Source: Xenopus tropicalis (taxonomy: Eukaryota; Chordata; Amphibia; Anura; Pipidae). Taken from it: a DNA stretch of 64,000 bases. The notes below the pieces were generated by a model. That model saw nothing but the letters and a program-made list of their open reading frames with translations, did not search any database and was not told the origin of the DNA. This document shows, piece by piece, positions 49,501-61,500 of this stretch. The translations under genes and the position numbers were made by a program. Numbering within the stretch: the first letter of the stretch is position 1; every line of letters begins with the position of its first letter. Location: the NCBI RefSeq assembly GCF_000004195.4, contig NC_030677.2:177184019-177248018 (forward strand), in the 5' to 3' direction.

Positions 49501-52500
49501 CCAAGTGTGGTGAAAAAATTCCAGTTTCCATGTGTATGTGACATAAATTCACATGATTCTTCGAATTTGGTTCGGCCAGGAACATGGATTTTGCCAGATC
49601 CTGCTGAAAAAGGGAGTGTTTTGGCGAAATCCCAAACCTAATCCTGGATTTGGTGCATCCCCAATGATATGAATCCTGGATTTGGTGCATCCCTAATGTT
49701 TTGTAGGGGTTTACATGTTCTTTAATACTGCCAGTATTCTGCATGGACTAATAAATATAACCAGCAAGGAAGAGTTCCAAAAGGAATTAATCGGTTATGT
49801 AATTAAAAAACAGCCTTAAAATGCCATTAAATATTAAAGTAATTCACTATAGACCAAGTGCAATTACTGTCACAGTTGGGGGTTTAATGTTGGAGAGTTT
49901 GTGACTGTCAGATCCTGACTCCACAGTTTAGGGCTCTGGCACACGGGGAGATTAGTCGCCCGCGACAAAGCTCCCTTGTCACGGGCGACTAATCTCCCCG
50001 AACTACCATCCCACCGGCGAACATGTAAGTCGCCGGTGGGATGGTACACGCTGCGCAGGCAATTTCGGCAAATCGCCGAAGTTGCCTCGCAAGGCATTTT
50101 TGTCGATTTGTCAAAATTGAGCCACCGCGTGTGCCATCCCAGCGGCGACTTACATGTTCGCTGGTGGGATGGCAACTGATGGCTTTCTGATGTCAACTCG
50201 GGGAGATTAGTCGCCCGCGAACAGGGAGGTTTGTTGCGGGCGACTAATCTCCCCGTGTGCCAGAGCCCTTAAGAGAACTACTGTGAAATCATTCAACTTA
50301 AGGCTTTAAAGGGCAGCTCATAAAAAGTGAGCTTCACAGAAAGGCTTCTGGCAGATGCCCGAGCATGGGGGCCACAGGTGACACAGTAGTCATATTATAC
50401 CCTTTGTTATTTGGGCATCATTGCTTTAAAATCAATTAATAATTTTGTCTTTTCTACTAGGCTTTAATAGCAGAAACAGTTGGGAGCCATGAAACCATGG
50501 ATCTATTCAGACATACAACTGAACTCAATATGCATGTGAGTACCAACTGGATTTCAAGTGGAGCAGAAACAGTTGGGCTTAGCAGCCCTCCAAGATTTTG
50601 AAAGGAGAGGCTTTTCTATAATTTGGTGAAGAAAAGTGGTCCTACTGCTGTGTCATAGCTCCTTCTGCTTTACATGTCAATTGCCCATGTAGCCAAATCG
50701 CTGTTTCAGAGAGAAGCTATTGAAAACACTCAGCACATGGGTGTCCAGACCATTTTAATATGCGTGTACTTACAAACAAACAAAAACCTCTAAAACTATG
50801 AATCAAATAAAAATTGTTACAGTTTGCCTAGGACAACTCTCATTGACTTCTACATGACCTTGACAGCTTTTAGATGGCAGAGTTTTGTATTAGTGTTTTG
50901 CGTGGTTTTTACGCTTAATAAATCACAAAAAAATGTTTACATGAAAAATCTTTTAGTATGATGTAGAAAGTGCTATTCAAAGACAATTTGCAATATTTTT
51001 TTTAATCTTTTAGCTATTGGTTGATTCCAGTTTGGGATCTTAGCAGCTATCTGGTCCAAACTACCCCAAGCAGTGGTTTGAATGAGAAGCTGGAATATGA
51101 ATAGCAGGGTGACTGAATTAAAATATAAGTAAAACAAAGTAACAAAAATAATAAAATTGTGGCTTCAAAAAGCAAAAGTTTAGTGGCTGCTGGGGTCAGC
51201 AACCCTCATTTGAAAGCTGGAAAGAGAACAGAAAAGCAAATAATTCACTGAAGTTGAAAAAAAATAAATAAATTGGCGTTTAATAACTTAATAAAAGTTA
51301 ATTTTAGTATTGGTTAATGTGTTAAAGCTTGCAAGAGAATCCTTGGAAAATTTTCATACAGGGCGCATGAGGCAGAAAATGTTAAATACAGTCTGGAATT
51401 CAAGGTTAAAAGCAGGAAGATTTAGAGTTGTGTACGTTATATTAGAAAGTGCATTTCAGCAAGGGTTAATTTCATCATGGTGTGTTATGTCACAGGTTGA
51501 GGGAGCAAAAGGATATGGCCACTGGGTCTGTACAACCCTTCAAGATAAAAGCAACAGGAATACAGAGCTGTACTGCTATAACATTGTGCAGATGAACGCT
51601 ATCACTGCTGCTCATCTTGCTTTAAGCAAGTATACAGGTATATTTATACAACTATGCTGTGGCATATGTGTTATGATTTATATTATATTCTCTTTCATGG
51701 AACAGGCATAGTACCCTCTTAGTTTATTCTTTCCTATTTAACAGAAAGGATCCAAAATGATTGGACTGCTTTTGAAATGCTGGGATATTTAAATGAGCAC
51801 CTAAACCTGAAAAAGCAAGCGAGTGAATGTTACCGTAGGTAATGCTATTCCTGCCTTTCCTGTCTTCCTGCTTCAGCCTTGTGACACCATTATGCATATT
51901 GCTTCATAAATATCATGTAAGCATCATTAAACACTTTTTTTTTTTTGCTTATTACCTTATTATTTTTTATTTTTAACTTTAAGAGCGGTTTTTATTCTCC
52001 AAGAGAAAGAAGACAAAGAAAGCTCTAACTCTGCTCTTCAACATTATGGACGATCACTCTGGTAAGGAGAACTTGCTTTCCTTAAAGCACTTTCAAATTG
52101 TGGTACTCATACTTATTTGTGGACTAAAGGATCTTTAGATTTTTAAAATAACACATTTTGACAACTTTCACTTAAGGGGACTTTCGCCTAAAGAGGTTCT
52201 GTCACCCACAAATAAAAAGCTTTATAATAAAAGACCTTTGCAAATTAATCACGAAGACTAGGTTTTTTAAAAATAAATTATTAAAACATCGATACCTATT
52301 TAAATGTGCCGCAGGCATACAGGTGGGACAGTCAAGTACTTTTACTTTCAATTCAGCACTTCCTCAGTCCCATTCCCTCCTCATGGCCTATAATTGTGCA
52401 TCATGGGAATGGGTATTAGGTCCCCTATTCTGGCGCATACAGAAGATTTTGGGATGACACAAAATTTATAACAGTGCCCACAAAATGGCGCCTGCATGCT

Positions 52501-55500
52501 TGCTGTGATTGTGAATTCTAATAATGAAGGACACAAAATTTCAGTCATTTATATAGTGTAAGTAATGTTCATTTTGCTCAATACAATAGAAAATGATTTG
52601 GAATGATTTCTTAGGGTGACAGGTTCTCTTTAATCACATAAATGTTATTTCTTTATGTTTTATTAAACAGAGTAAGCAGTCATTGTGGATGTAGAGGGAA
52701 ACATTAAGCTTTATTCCTAACACTGCAGGAATACTCTCTTCTACCACTCCTTCGGCTCATACATTGTTGATTGCACAGGAAAATAAGCTTTTAAATTATT
52801 AGGAGCCGCTTTACCTTATTCTTATAACACAGTGACCAAGAACATTGTAAAAAAAAAAAAAAAAAAAAGATCTATGTGGTTATTTGAATTTTTACTACTA
52901 CTACTGTTAAATATATTAAATGTTAATATTTAACCAATAGGCAGAACATCTGTAAAATAGGCTTGATATACCAGACACAGGATTTACTTAGGTCTATGCT
53001 GTATATTTTACTTTTCTTTGCTGTAAAATTAATAAGCTGTCATTATTATTAACCAGAAATCTATCATTAATGAGCTGCCTCTTTTGAACACCTTCTAGGG
53101 GCTTTAAAGGTTAATTTTTGCCCTAGTTGTGAGGATAATTCTTCAATTATAGGGCTCTGTTTATCCTAGTAGGTCCTAGTAGGTGGCCCACAGATAGTGT
53201 GTAAGCTGGGTTTAAAATAATGTTTGTAGATTTGGCCACATGCAGATTGAAGTTTAAAGCATTTCTAACATCAAAGGGACATTCCTATTCCCCAGCGCTG
53301 TAGGGCAGTACCAAGAGGCCATCCAAACCTACTTGTCCACCCCTATGAGCGACTTTGATGATCTCACCGGCATTGCCCTTGCATACTTCAAAAAGGGACT
53401 TTTACAAGAAAGCATGAAAGGTAACTAATTTGTACTTTTATAAGATAATGTGGTAAATATAAAGAATATGTGCTCTTTTTCAAACTATACAAAAATATGA
53501 TTCTATATTAATCACTCTGAAAGCCCTATAATTAATTCACTTCCACTGTAACCACATGAACAGCATTTAAAATGATAGGACCATCCTGTAATTTAATGGA
53601 ATACCCTTTAGGATAAAGCTCAACCAGCTGGCCCACTGCCAGGATACATGCCTATTTAATGTGATATTTGCATTACTAAGCAATGCACTGAATAGAAAAT
53701 GTTTTTCTTCTTTTTTTTATGCGGTTTGCCTGGATATGATAAGCTTACAAGCAGGCGTTATCTGTTGCCAAGTCAGAGCAAGAGAAAGCACATATTCTCA
53801 CTGCCCTGGCAATAATTGAATACAATCGAGGTGAATTAGATTCAGCCAAGACTCTGCTTTTCAAATGGTAAGTGCTTTATGCTGGTATACCATTTCTGTA
53901 AGTGGTCTGTGATATAATATATATACTGTCAATGATGTTATCTAGCCAGTGGGAAGGCCTTTGTCTGCACTTATGTCACCTCAGAAAGCCAATTGTATAT
54001 ACAATTTGTTTATTTCCCCACTCATTCCCTAAATAAAGTCACATCTACCTTACAGATTTTATGAGCCATAATGATCCTAGTTCCAACATTTAATGTTCTC
54101 TCATTTACAAATTCACACATTATTTTACTCCAAAATCTGTTGCATACGCACACCTTCTATAAATCATCTGCTAGGTCATTCCATACAAACAGTCCTTACT
54201 CCATACTTCCTTTATGTCTTTTTTTTTAACCCCCCCCTCCTAAATACACACAGCCCAAAAAATTATCATATTTTAACCTTTTCACTTACCTGAGTGTTCC
54301 CACCTTTCTGTTGCTCACACACATACTTTTATACACAGGTCTGTGCATTTTACCCGTATCTGAACAGCTACAGCTATTAAATGTCTACAAACTCTTAATA
54401 ATACCAATGCAAGGGCTGTAATTTGTTTTTCCTGCTTCCAGCTCTGTTTTAAAGGAGCCAAGCATTGAAAGCCTACAGTCACTGTGTGCACTGGGACTGG
54501 CAAAATGTGATGTTACTCTGGCAACAGCCGCTCTCAATGAGCTTCTCAAGCATGTCAAGATTAAAGACATTGTTTACGAAAGGTGCCTCATTACTTCTGC
54601 CATACATGTCCTGCAAGGCAGAAATGTGGCTGCGCAGAGGCAAGCCTGCAGGGATATTCACAGGTATGTCAGTTTTTCCATGGAATTGCATGGAAATTGG
54701 TTTGCCATAGCTTTGGCCCTATGACAGCGATAGGCTTAAAATGTATATAGCATGGCATTCAATTTTTAATAGACACATGGAAGCCTTCAGTGACAAAATC
54801 TTTAAAATTCTCAGTCTCTCTTTCCATTCATCCTGATCACAGTAAATTTATGGGATTCTTACTAATTCATTGCATAGCAATTTGCTCTTAAAATTCCTTT
54901 AACCTAAATAAGAAATAGCTTTTGAGGAGCAACAGATTCCATTTGGTTGACATGGGTTAGTGCCAGTTTGCCCAGTGTTGATAAATGAACCCTACTGTGA
55001 TCCTCCACTGAGAGATGCTTAGAGCTTTAGATGGACAGCAGGTTATGCTTCTCTGTTATCTTGTAACAAAAATATCAGAGGTATAGAAAGTTGTCTCCCC
55101 AGTCTAGGGGGGGGGGGGGGGGGGTATTGCGTAATCTATAGAAGAAAAAAATGAATGTTTATTCCTACATAAGAACACAAAATAAGCTCTGTCTGAAACT
55201 AGCAACATTGATTAATCCCCCTGGTGATTAACTTGAATCAGCACTATAGAAATGCCTGGGTTATAGTGAACTACTAGGTCATTCAGTTAATCTGTGATAA
55301 AAGTGTTATTAGTGCCTCACATTAATGTGTTTCATTTAGTCACCCTGGAAATCCAGAGTTGTGGGCATTCCTCTCAAGACTGGTTCCTCAGCACGTGCCC
55401 AGAAATGCAAAGGTAAGAGCCAGGCATTGCAATTACACTCTGTAGGGAAAGTGTCACTCAGAGTACAGTTTATAATACAATATGTCAAATCAATATTCAC

Positions 55501-58500
55501 ACTCACTAATATTAAATGGTACCATGATGAAAATAATCAGTGAGTACATTTACCAGAAAATAATATTGTGATGTTATTGAGAATTGAAAGGTTTGGCTTG
55601 CAGGTTCTTGCAGTGTGTAAGCCTGTATGGAGGAATCCATTTCCTGGTGACTATTCCTGTAACCTTTCTGGCAATCAACAGAATTCCTGTCATACTTTGT
55701 GGCAGGGATTCAGGATAGCATGTGTATGCTGGTTGCAGGCAGTTAATAAGAGCAACTCACAAAGTTAAATATTATTCAGTGTGAAGGATCGCATTTCTCT
55801 TTTCTAGCAAGGGTGTCCCTGAGCTGTCATAAGCCAAGGGGGACCTTGATTACCAATACTGAGCCACTGATGTAGAGGAATAGTTGCTACCCTTGGTCAT
55901 GCTGGGCTGGGGAAGGTACAATCCTTCATAGGCTGTAATACAGATGTAAACAGTGCTTAAACCTTTGGGATCATCATACTGCCCCTAGCCCAGCATGATG
56001 GGCAGTTGGCTTTCCTTATTCAGGCAACTTTAGTCTTGTTGGTATCTTGGGAGGGGTGTAAGTACCGCTGGGCCAGAGGTGACTCAGGATGCTGCAGCTC
56101 TACTAATACTGTCAAAATCCTTTTAGCTGTAGGAATGTGTCGCTTTAAATATCTAACCAAGCTATTTTCAAGACAGGTGTTTGCTCCAAATAAATATACC
56201 TGCAATCAGTTTCCTGTTTTGTTCTACATTATTAATTCTTTATAGATTACAAAGCCTTACTTTCCATAATATGCGGTTTATGGTTGGGAGATAAATGGTT
56301 GCAGTCAGAGATGATGTTGTTCTGTATATTATCTTCTTTGTATATATATTTTAGGGTGGAGTGGTTGCAGGAACTGTGGCTTATACACTCAATATTAACC
56401 AATCAAAGGTAAGGTACATACAGACCAGTTCTTGTAACCACATTCTTATTTATTCCCTTGTCCATTTGGTTTTAAGAAACTTTAACTGTAACTTTTTTCT
56501 CTTCAGACATCCCTTTTATATGCAGCAGTAAATGAACTGGCAGCCGGAACTCTCCTAGCTGAAGATCGGAAGAAAAATGCCCTTAATGCTTTGCAAAGAG
56601 CAGCTCATTTCTTCCCAGGTATCTGGGATTTCTAATGTAATAGTTATTGTATAAATGTTCTTTATATTAGACAGATGTCTGGGTGTTGTATTACTGCCAT
56701 TAAATTCATTTCTTTCACGTCCCATTCCAGATCTTTCTCCCAGTTAAACTCCCTTGAACTGCCAACTACATTATGTAAGAGTTTATTTGTGGCTTTGTGG
56801 TTTTGTGCCGCAGTTTTACAGAGTTAATGATAATGGCAATCACCAGTATTATCTGGTGAGACAGGGTTATCCTAGCAAGCTAAATGGACCTTTCTGCATT
56901 CTGTTACTGGCAGAATGTAATATAATGACCAAAAGATATGATAAGAAAAACTTTATAGAAGCAATTGAGCTCACAGCAAATTGCACCAAAAATACATCCT
57001 CTCTATCTAAAAATGATGGATTCCCCAGCGAATTACACTGGAATGATATGGCAGTTTACACTAACTGCTATTTGATCACAATGTTATGCAATGATTTAAC
57101 ATTTGTAGAGCAATTTAAGCTTTAAAGAGTAGAGGTTTAGATTATTCTTTAAGTTGTTGCATTGCTGCCCTCTGGTGTGCATTAATGAAATGACCTTGAC
57201 ATCACTATTCCAACATGTATTAGCATTGTGCCAATATTAACCATGAAATTATTTTTTAAATCCTGGGCACTGGAAGTAAAGCCTTCTAAAACCATATACA
57301 TTTCTTTGCAGATAACCCAGCTGTTTGGGCCAGTTTAATGGCTGCTTGTGAGGCAGAGAATACAGCCAGTTCTCTTAGCATGAAGAGTAACAAGAAAACT
57401 GACCTGAGTCTGAATTTCCTGGCCTCCGTGAAATCCAAGAGTGAGTAAGAGGAGCAAACTCTGCCCATTTACTCTCTGAAGCTTTGGGTTAAACTGACCA
57501 TTTGAAAAAGCATTTTCTTGACATCAGTCCAAGAGCCCAACAAACCAACTATATTTTTAAATTAAAACCCTTTCCATAACTGTTGCAGCCTGTTTATAAA
57601 ACAAGAGTAGCGGGCTTAGTAACATTTATATAATTTTTTTTTTTGCTAGGTTATGGTAATGTGAGTGATTTTATTTGGTAGAATCTGTTAGAAAGGTAAG
57701 AAAACAACCAGGGTACATTTTTACTGCAGATTCCAAGACAAGGAGCATTTGCATTAGAAGGGAATGGTCAGCAGTATGAAATGCAGATTATAATCAAGGT
57801 GAATGAGTATAGAGAAACATCCTGTGATTTTACCAATTTGCAGCATTACTTAAGACCACCTCAATAGAGTGTACAGCTCCTAAACCAAATTTCATAGGAC
57901 CGGAGTATATGTGGGTTAAAAGGGCTAGTAATGAGTGAAATGGCAAGATTTCCAGGTGTATTAAAGGTCATTAATATGAAGACAGCAGCATAGCTCCAGT
58001 ACAGCTTTTTTTTTATTTTTTGTTTTAGAATAGGCTTGATTAAGGTTTTGTAAACAACATAAAGGGGAATGTTCCATGCTGTTATGTTGGCTAGATTTGC
58101 TTCTGCTGACTTTCTTGTTATTCTACAGCTGAAGGTATGAAGGCTGTTCCTACTAGTTACACACAAGCGCTGGAGAGCTGGTCGTTGTGTCAGGCCATTT
58201 GTGCTTTAAAGGATCAAGGACGAATTTCAGTAGCTGAAGCTCTGTGCACTAAGGTACTGTGTTAGTCTGCCAGACACAGGAGACCACATTTATCAGTTAC
58301 CATTTGTAAATATGCTTTTTATTACACATTCCTGGTAGCTGAAAGCAAAGAACCATTTTGGGGTATATACACCTACAGTAGCTTTTTACAGGATTAACAC
58401 AGGGCTTAGCATATACAGGTATAGGATGGGTTATCTGATTTCCTTTTTATTTGTAATAATAAAACAAGGCCTTTTACATGACCCCAACTAAGATATAATT

Positions 58501-61500
58501 AATCCTTATTGGAGGCAAAACAAACCTATTGGGTTTATTTAATGCATTTACATATAACATTACATAGGCTTCAGATACATGCATTTACATAGAACATTAC
58601 ATAGGATTTAGGTATGCATTATACACAGTGATTAAATATACTTAACCACTGTAACAGTATTGCTTAGGTTGAATGTCCAAAAATGTACACATTGCATGAG
58701 GTTCAGATACATGTACTTATACCAAATATACAGTGGTTTCAGGTAAATACCTTACAACTATACAACCGCATTAAAGGGGACCTGTCACCTTTTTGTGTTT
58801 TGTCAAGCAAAATAAACTTTACTTACACTATATAAATTATTTTAATCTTAGTTTCTACAGCCTTGGAATTCACAATTGCAGCAAGCAGGCAGGGGCCATT
58901 TTGTGGACACTGTTATTGAAGCAGGCATTGCATCCTGCCAAAATCTTGTTTCTGTGCCAGTATGGGGGGGCCTGATGCCCATGTCCATGCACTGGTTACA
59001 CAGTTACATGGTGAGGAGGGAGGTGGGGTGTGAGGAGTGCAGCAACATCTAAAAAGTTATGAATTCAAAGTGAGAGTAACTGTCTGCCCCACCTCTATGC
59101 CTAAGGCATAGAGGCGGGGCAGGCAATATATGATTGACAGCTGGGATTTTTAAATGCTTTTATAATGGGTATGGATGTGTTAATAAAAACATGATTTTGG
59201 TTTTTATGTTTAATTTAAAAAGGGCTTTTATTATACAGCTTTTTATGTCTGGGTGACAGGTCCACTTTAAAGAACTTGCAGCATTGCAGGAACTTACTGT
59301 ACATACTGTAGGGTTGAGGTATATAAATAACATTCATATTTTTACTACAGCCACTTTAGTATTCCTTTGCAGCATACACCTTTCCACCCCTTTCCTCACT
59401 CATACCTGTGCAGTGCCTCTGTGAACCGTCAGTGTACATCTTAATCTTTAAAGCACACCCTCACATTCCTGCAGTGATATTTTCAATGGAAAGAGACCAG
59501 AGCAGAAAAACTCTGACTTGTATGGTTATGTACATTTTAGGGGTTGGGGTACCCATTTGTACAATCACAGTATGTATTGCTGCATATTAAAACATATCGT
59601 TGTTTACATTTTTGGGCAGAGCATACAAACCTGTCCGGACCAGACACCTTTCTTTCTGCTGTTAAGACAAATTCAGTGCAAACAACTCCAGTCCCAAGCA
59701 CAGATTTCTGAACCTGTTCTAGAAGAATTGAAGAAAACAGTCCTGTCTAATTTCACTTCTTACAATGCCTGGCATGTAAGTACTGATACTAACTTACCTC
59801 CATCCACCTTTCTTTCAAGGAAAACTGATTAGTAACAAAATTTAAGGAGGCAGGTTAAGGCACAGTGCATCCTCACTATCTATTAGACAGAGATGTCCAA
59901 ATTGAATCTTTTATATTTACAGGAAGTTGGTACAAATAAAGTTCATTTTAATTTGCTCATGTCCAGTCTCTGTTGCGACTTTGGTGTCCACTCTCTGTGG
60001 ACCTGGTAAGGGGATTTAATCTCTGGCATTAATATTTACTTAGAGCTGCCAGCTATTGCAGTGTCCTTCTCTGCCTGCAGCTGCTGTCAGTTCTTATTAA
60101 TAGGAACCTTTCTGCCTATGGAACATGCTGTCAGCCAGGGATCATTCCTGAATGCTTCGTTCAGAGTTGCAGAGTGATCCCCAATTGGCAGCATATTGGC
60201 TGTATTTCCTAGCATGGATGCACAACTATAGCTCTACTGAACAGGTCCCTCTTTTTCTCCACTATTGGTCAGTATACCTTTGAAATAAATATGTTTGGTA
60301 TATATACCCTTCAGTAACACTTCAGAGTCGTCTACCACTTTATAAATACATTGTAATAATACATAATATCTCTTGAGACTTCTTCAAGCAGTAGTTTCTG
60401 CTCTGTTCCAGAGATTGTGCTATTGAACTAATTGTATTTGCTTAGGGATGTGTTTACAAGAGCACGTTCCAGTGATCGTCACTTTAATTTTTATTATTAG
60501 CAAATTATTTCAAAAAGACTTGCAAAAGTGTTGGAAACCCAAGCCCCTCCTTTAACTGTAGAATAAGTCCGGCAGTGTTCGGGTGGCAGTTTTTTAATAT
60601 GAACAGCAGAGGTTTTCAAGTTTCAGATGAATAAAATAATCTGTGTATAAACAGGTGAGAAAACAGAGTGCAGTGATGCATCTCCCAGCCCACGCCGTAA
60701 GTCAGCAAAGCTGATACGTACAGCATTATTTTTCTTTAGCTTGAGTACGATCCTGCAGCTGACACTTTGGAGCAGGGGTTATGAGCAGCCATTGTTGGTT
60801 AAAGGTCTGCTTGAAAAAGAAACTTGCATGAATGCTAAAGATGCATTGACTTCTTGGACTTCTGCGGCACTTTGACAGATTTTAGGTGATGTCATTTTAC
60901 CTTCAAAATGTTTTCTATTGAAATATCTCTACTAAATTGCAGTAAAAAAACTTGAATAAAGCAATTGAATTTTTTTTGCAGCAATTTCAATAAATCGTGG
61001 AGGAAAACTCTCTGGAAAATAGATTTGCCCCAAGTCAAATGTCAAGAGCTTCTCTTTAAAAAGTCAAAATGATACAAGCTGCTCGAGCTTGCTTCCTCTT
61101 ATTACTTGGGTGGTCTGGGTAATATCTAAAAAAAATTGCTCTCTAATGGCTTCTGTTAAAAATATAAAATATATAAGAGAACTTCCCTTAGTTGATTATT
61201 TTGCCAAGACTTGAGTAAGAAAGGTAACTATTAGATGCAACCTGCCATGGTGATGAAGAAAGATTCCCATTATGTTAGCACTGCAAGGAATAAAAGGGCT
61301 TCATAATGCTCTAAACAATAATTATGAAATGATACTAGTTAAGATGAATGGTGATGCCCATTATTGTTTTTGCACCTCTGGCAGCAAAGAGATAATGTGA
61401 TACTGAATATCTGTTGGTTGTGCTGCCAGAATGTGGGTTTATTGATGCTGTTAGCTATTGCGTTTCTGTCATTTGGTGTTAAAGAGATTAACAATGCTGA

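Larger units (their letters stand above)
47929..50460 (+). other. SKIC3 intron 23
   Basis: 2.5 kb with a solo LTR (48249-48958), a hAT-related end near 49660-49700 and a complete Harbinger MITE (49931-50268). A G-tract occurs at 49283-49292. Confidence 0.8.

Noticed and set aside
51310..51495. 62 in-frame codons from an ATG upstream of SKIC3 exon 25
   Set aside because: No similarity to the protein, and a proper acceptor sits at the expected junction. The open frame is chance readthrough of the intron.
56754..57125. 123-codon plus-strand open frame in intron 33
   Set aside because: No recognisable domain, no splice context and intron-like composition. Probably chance.
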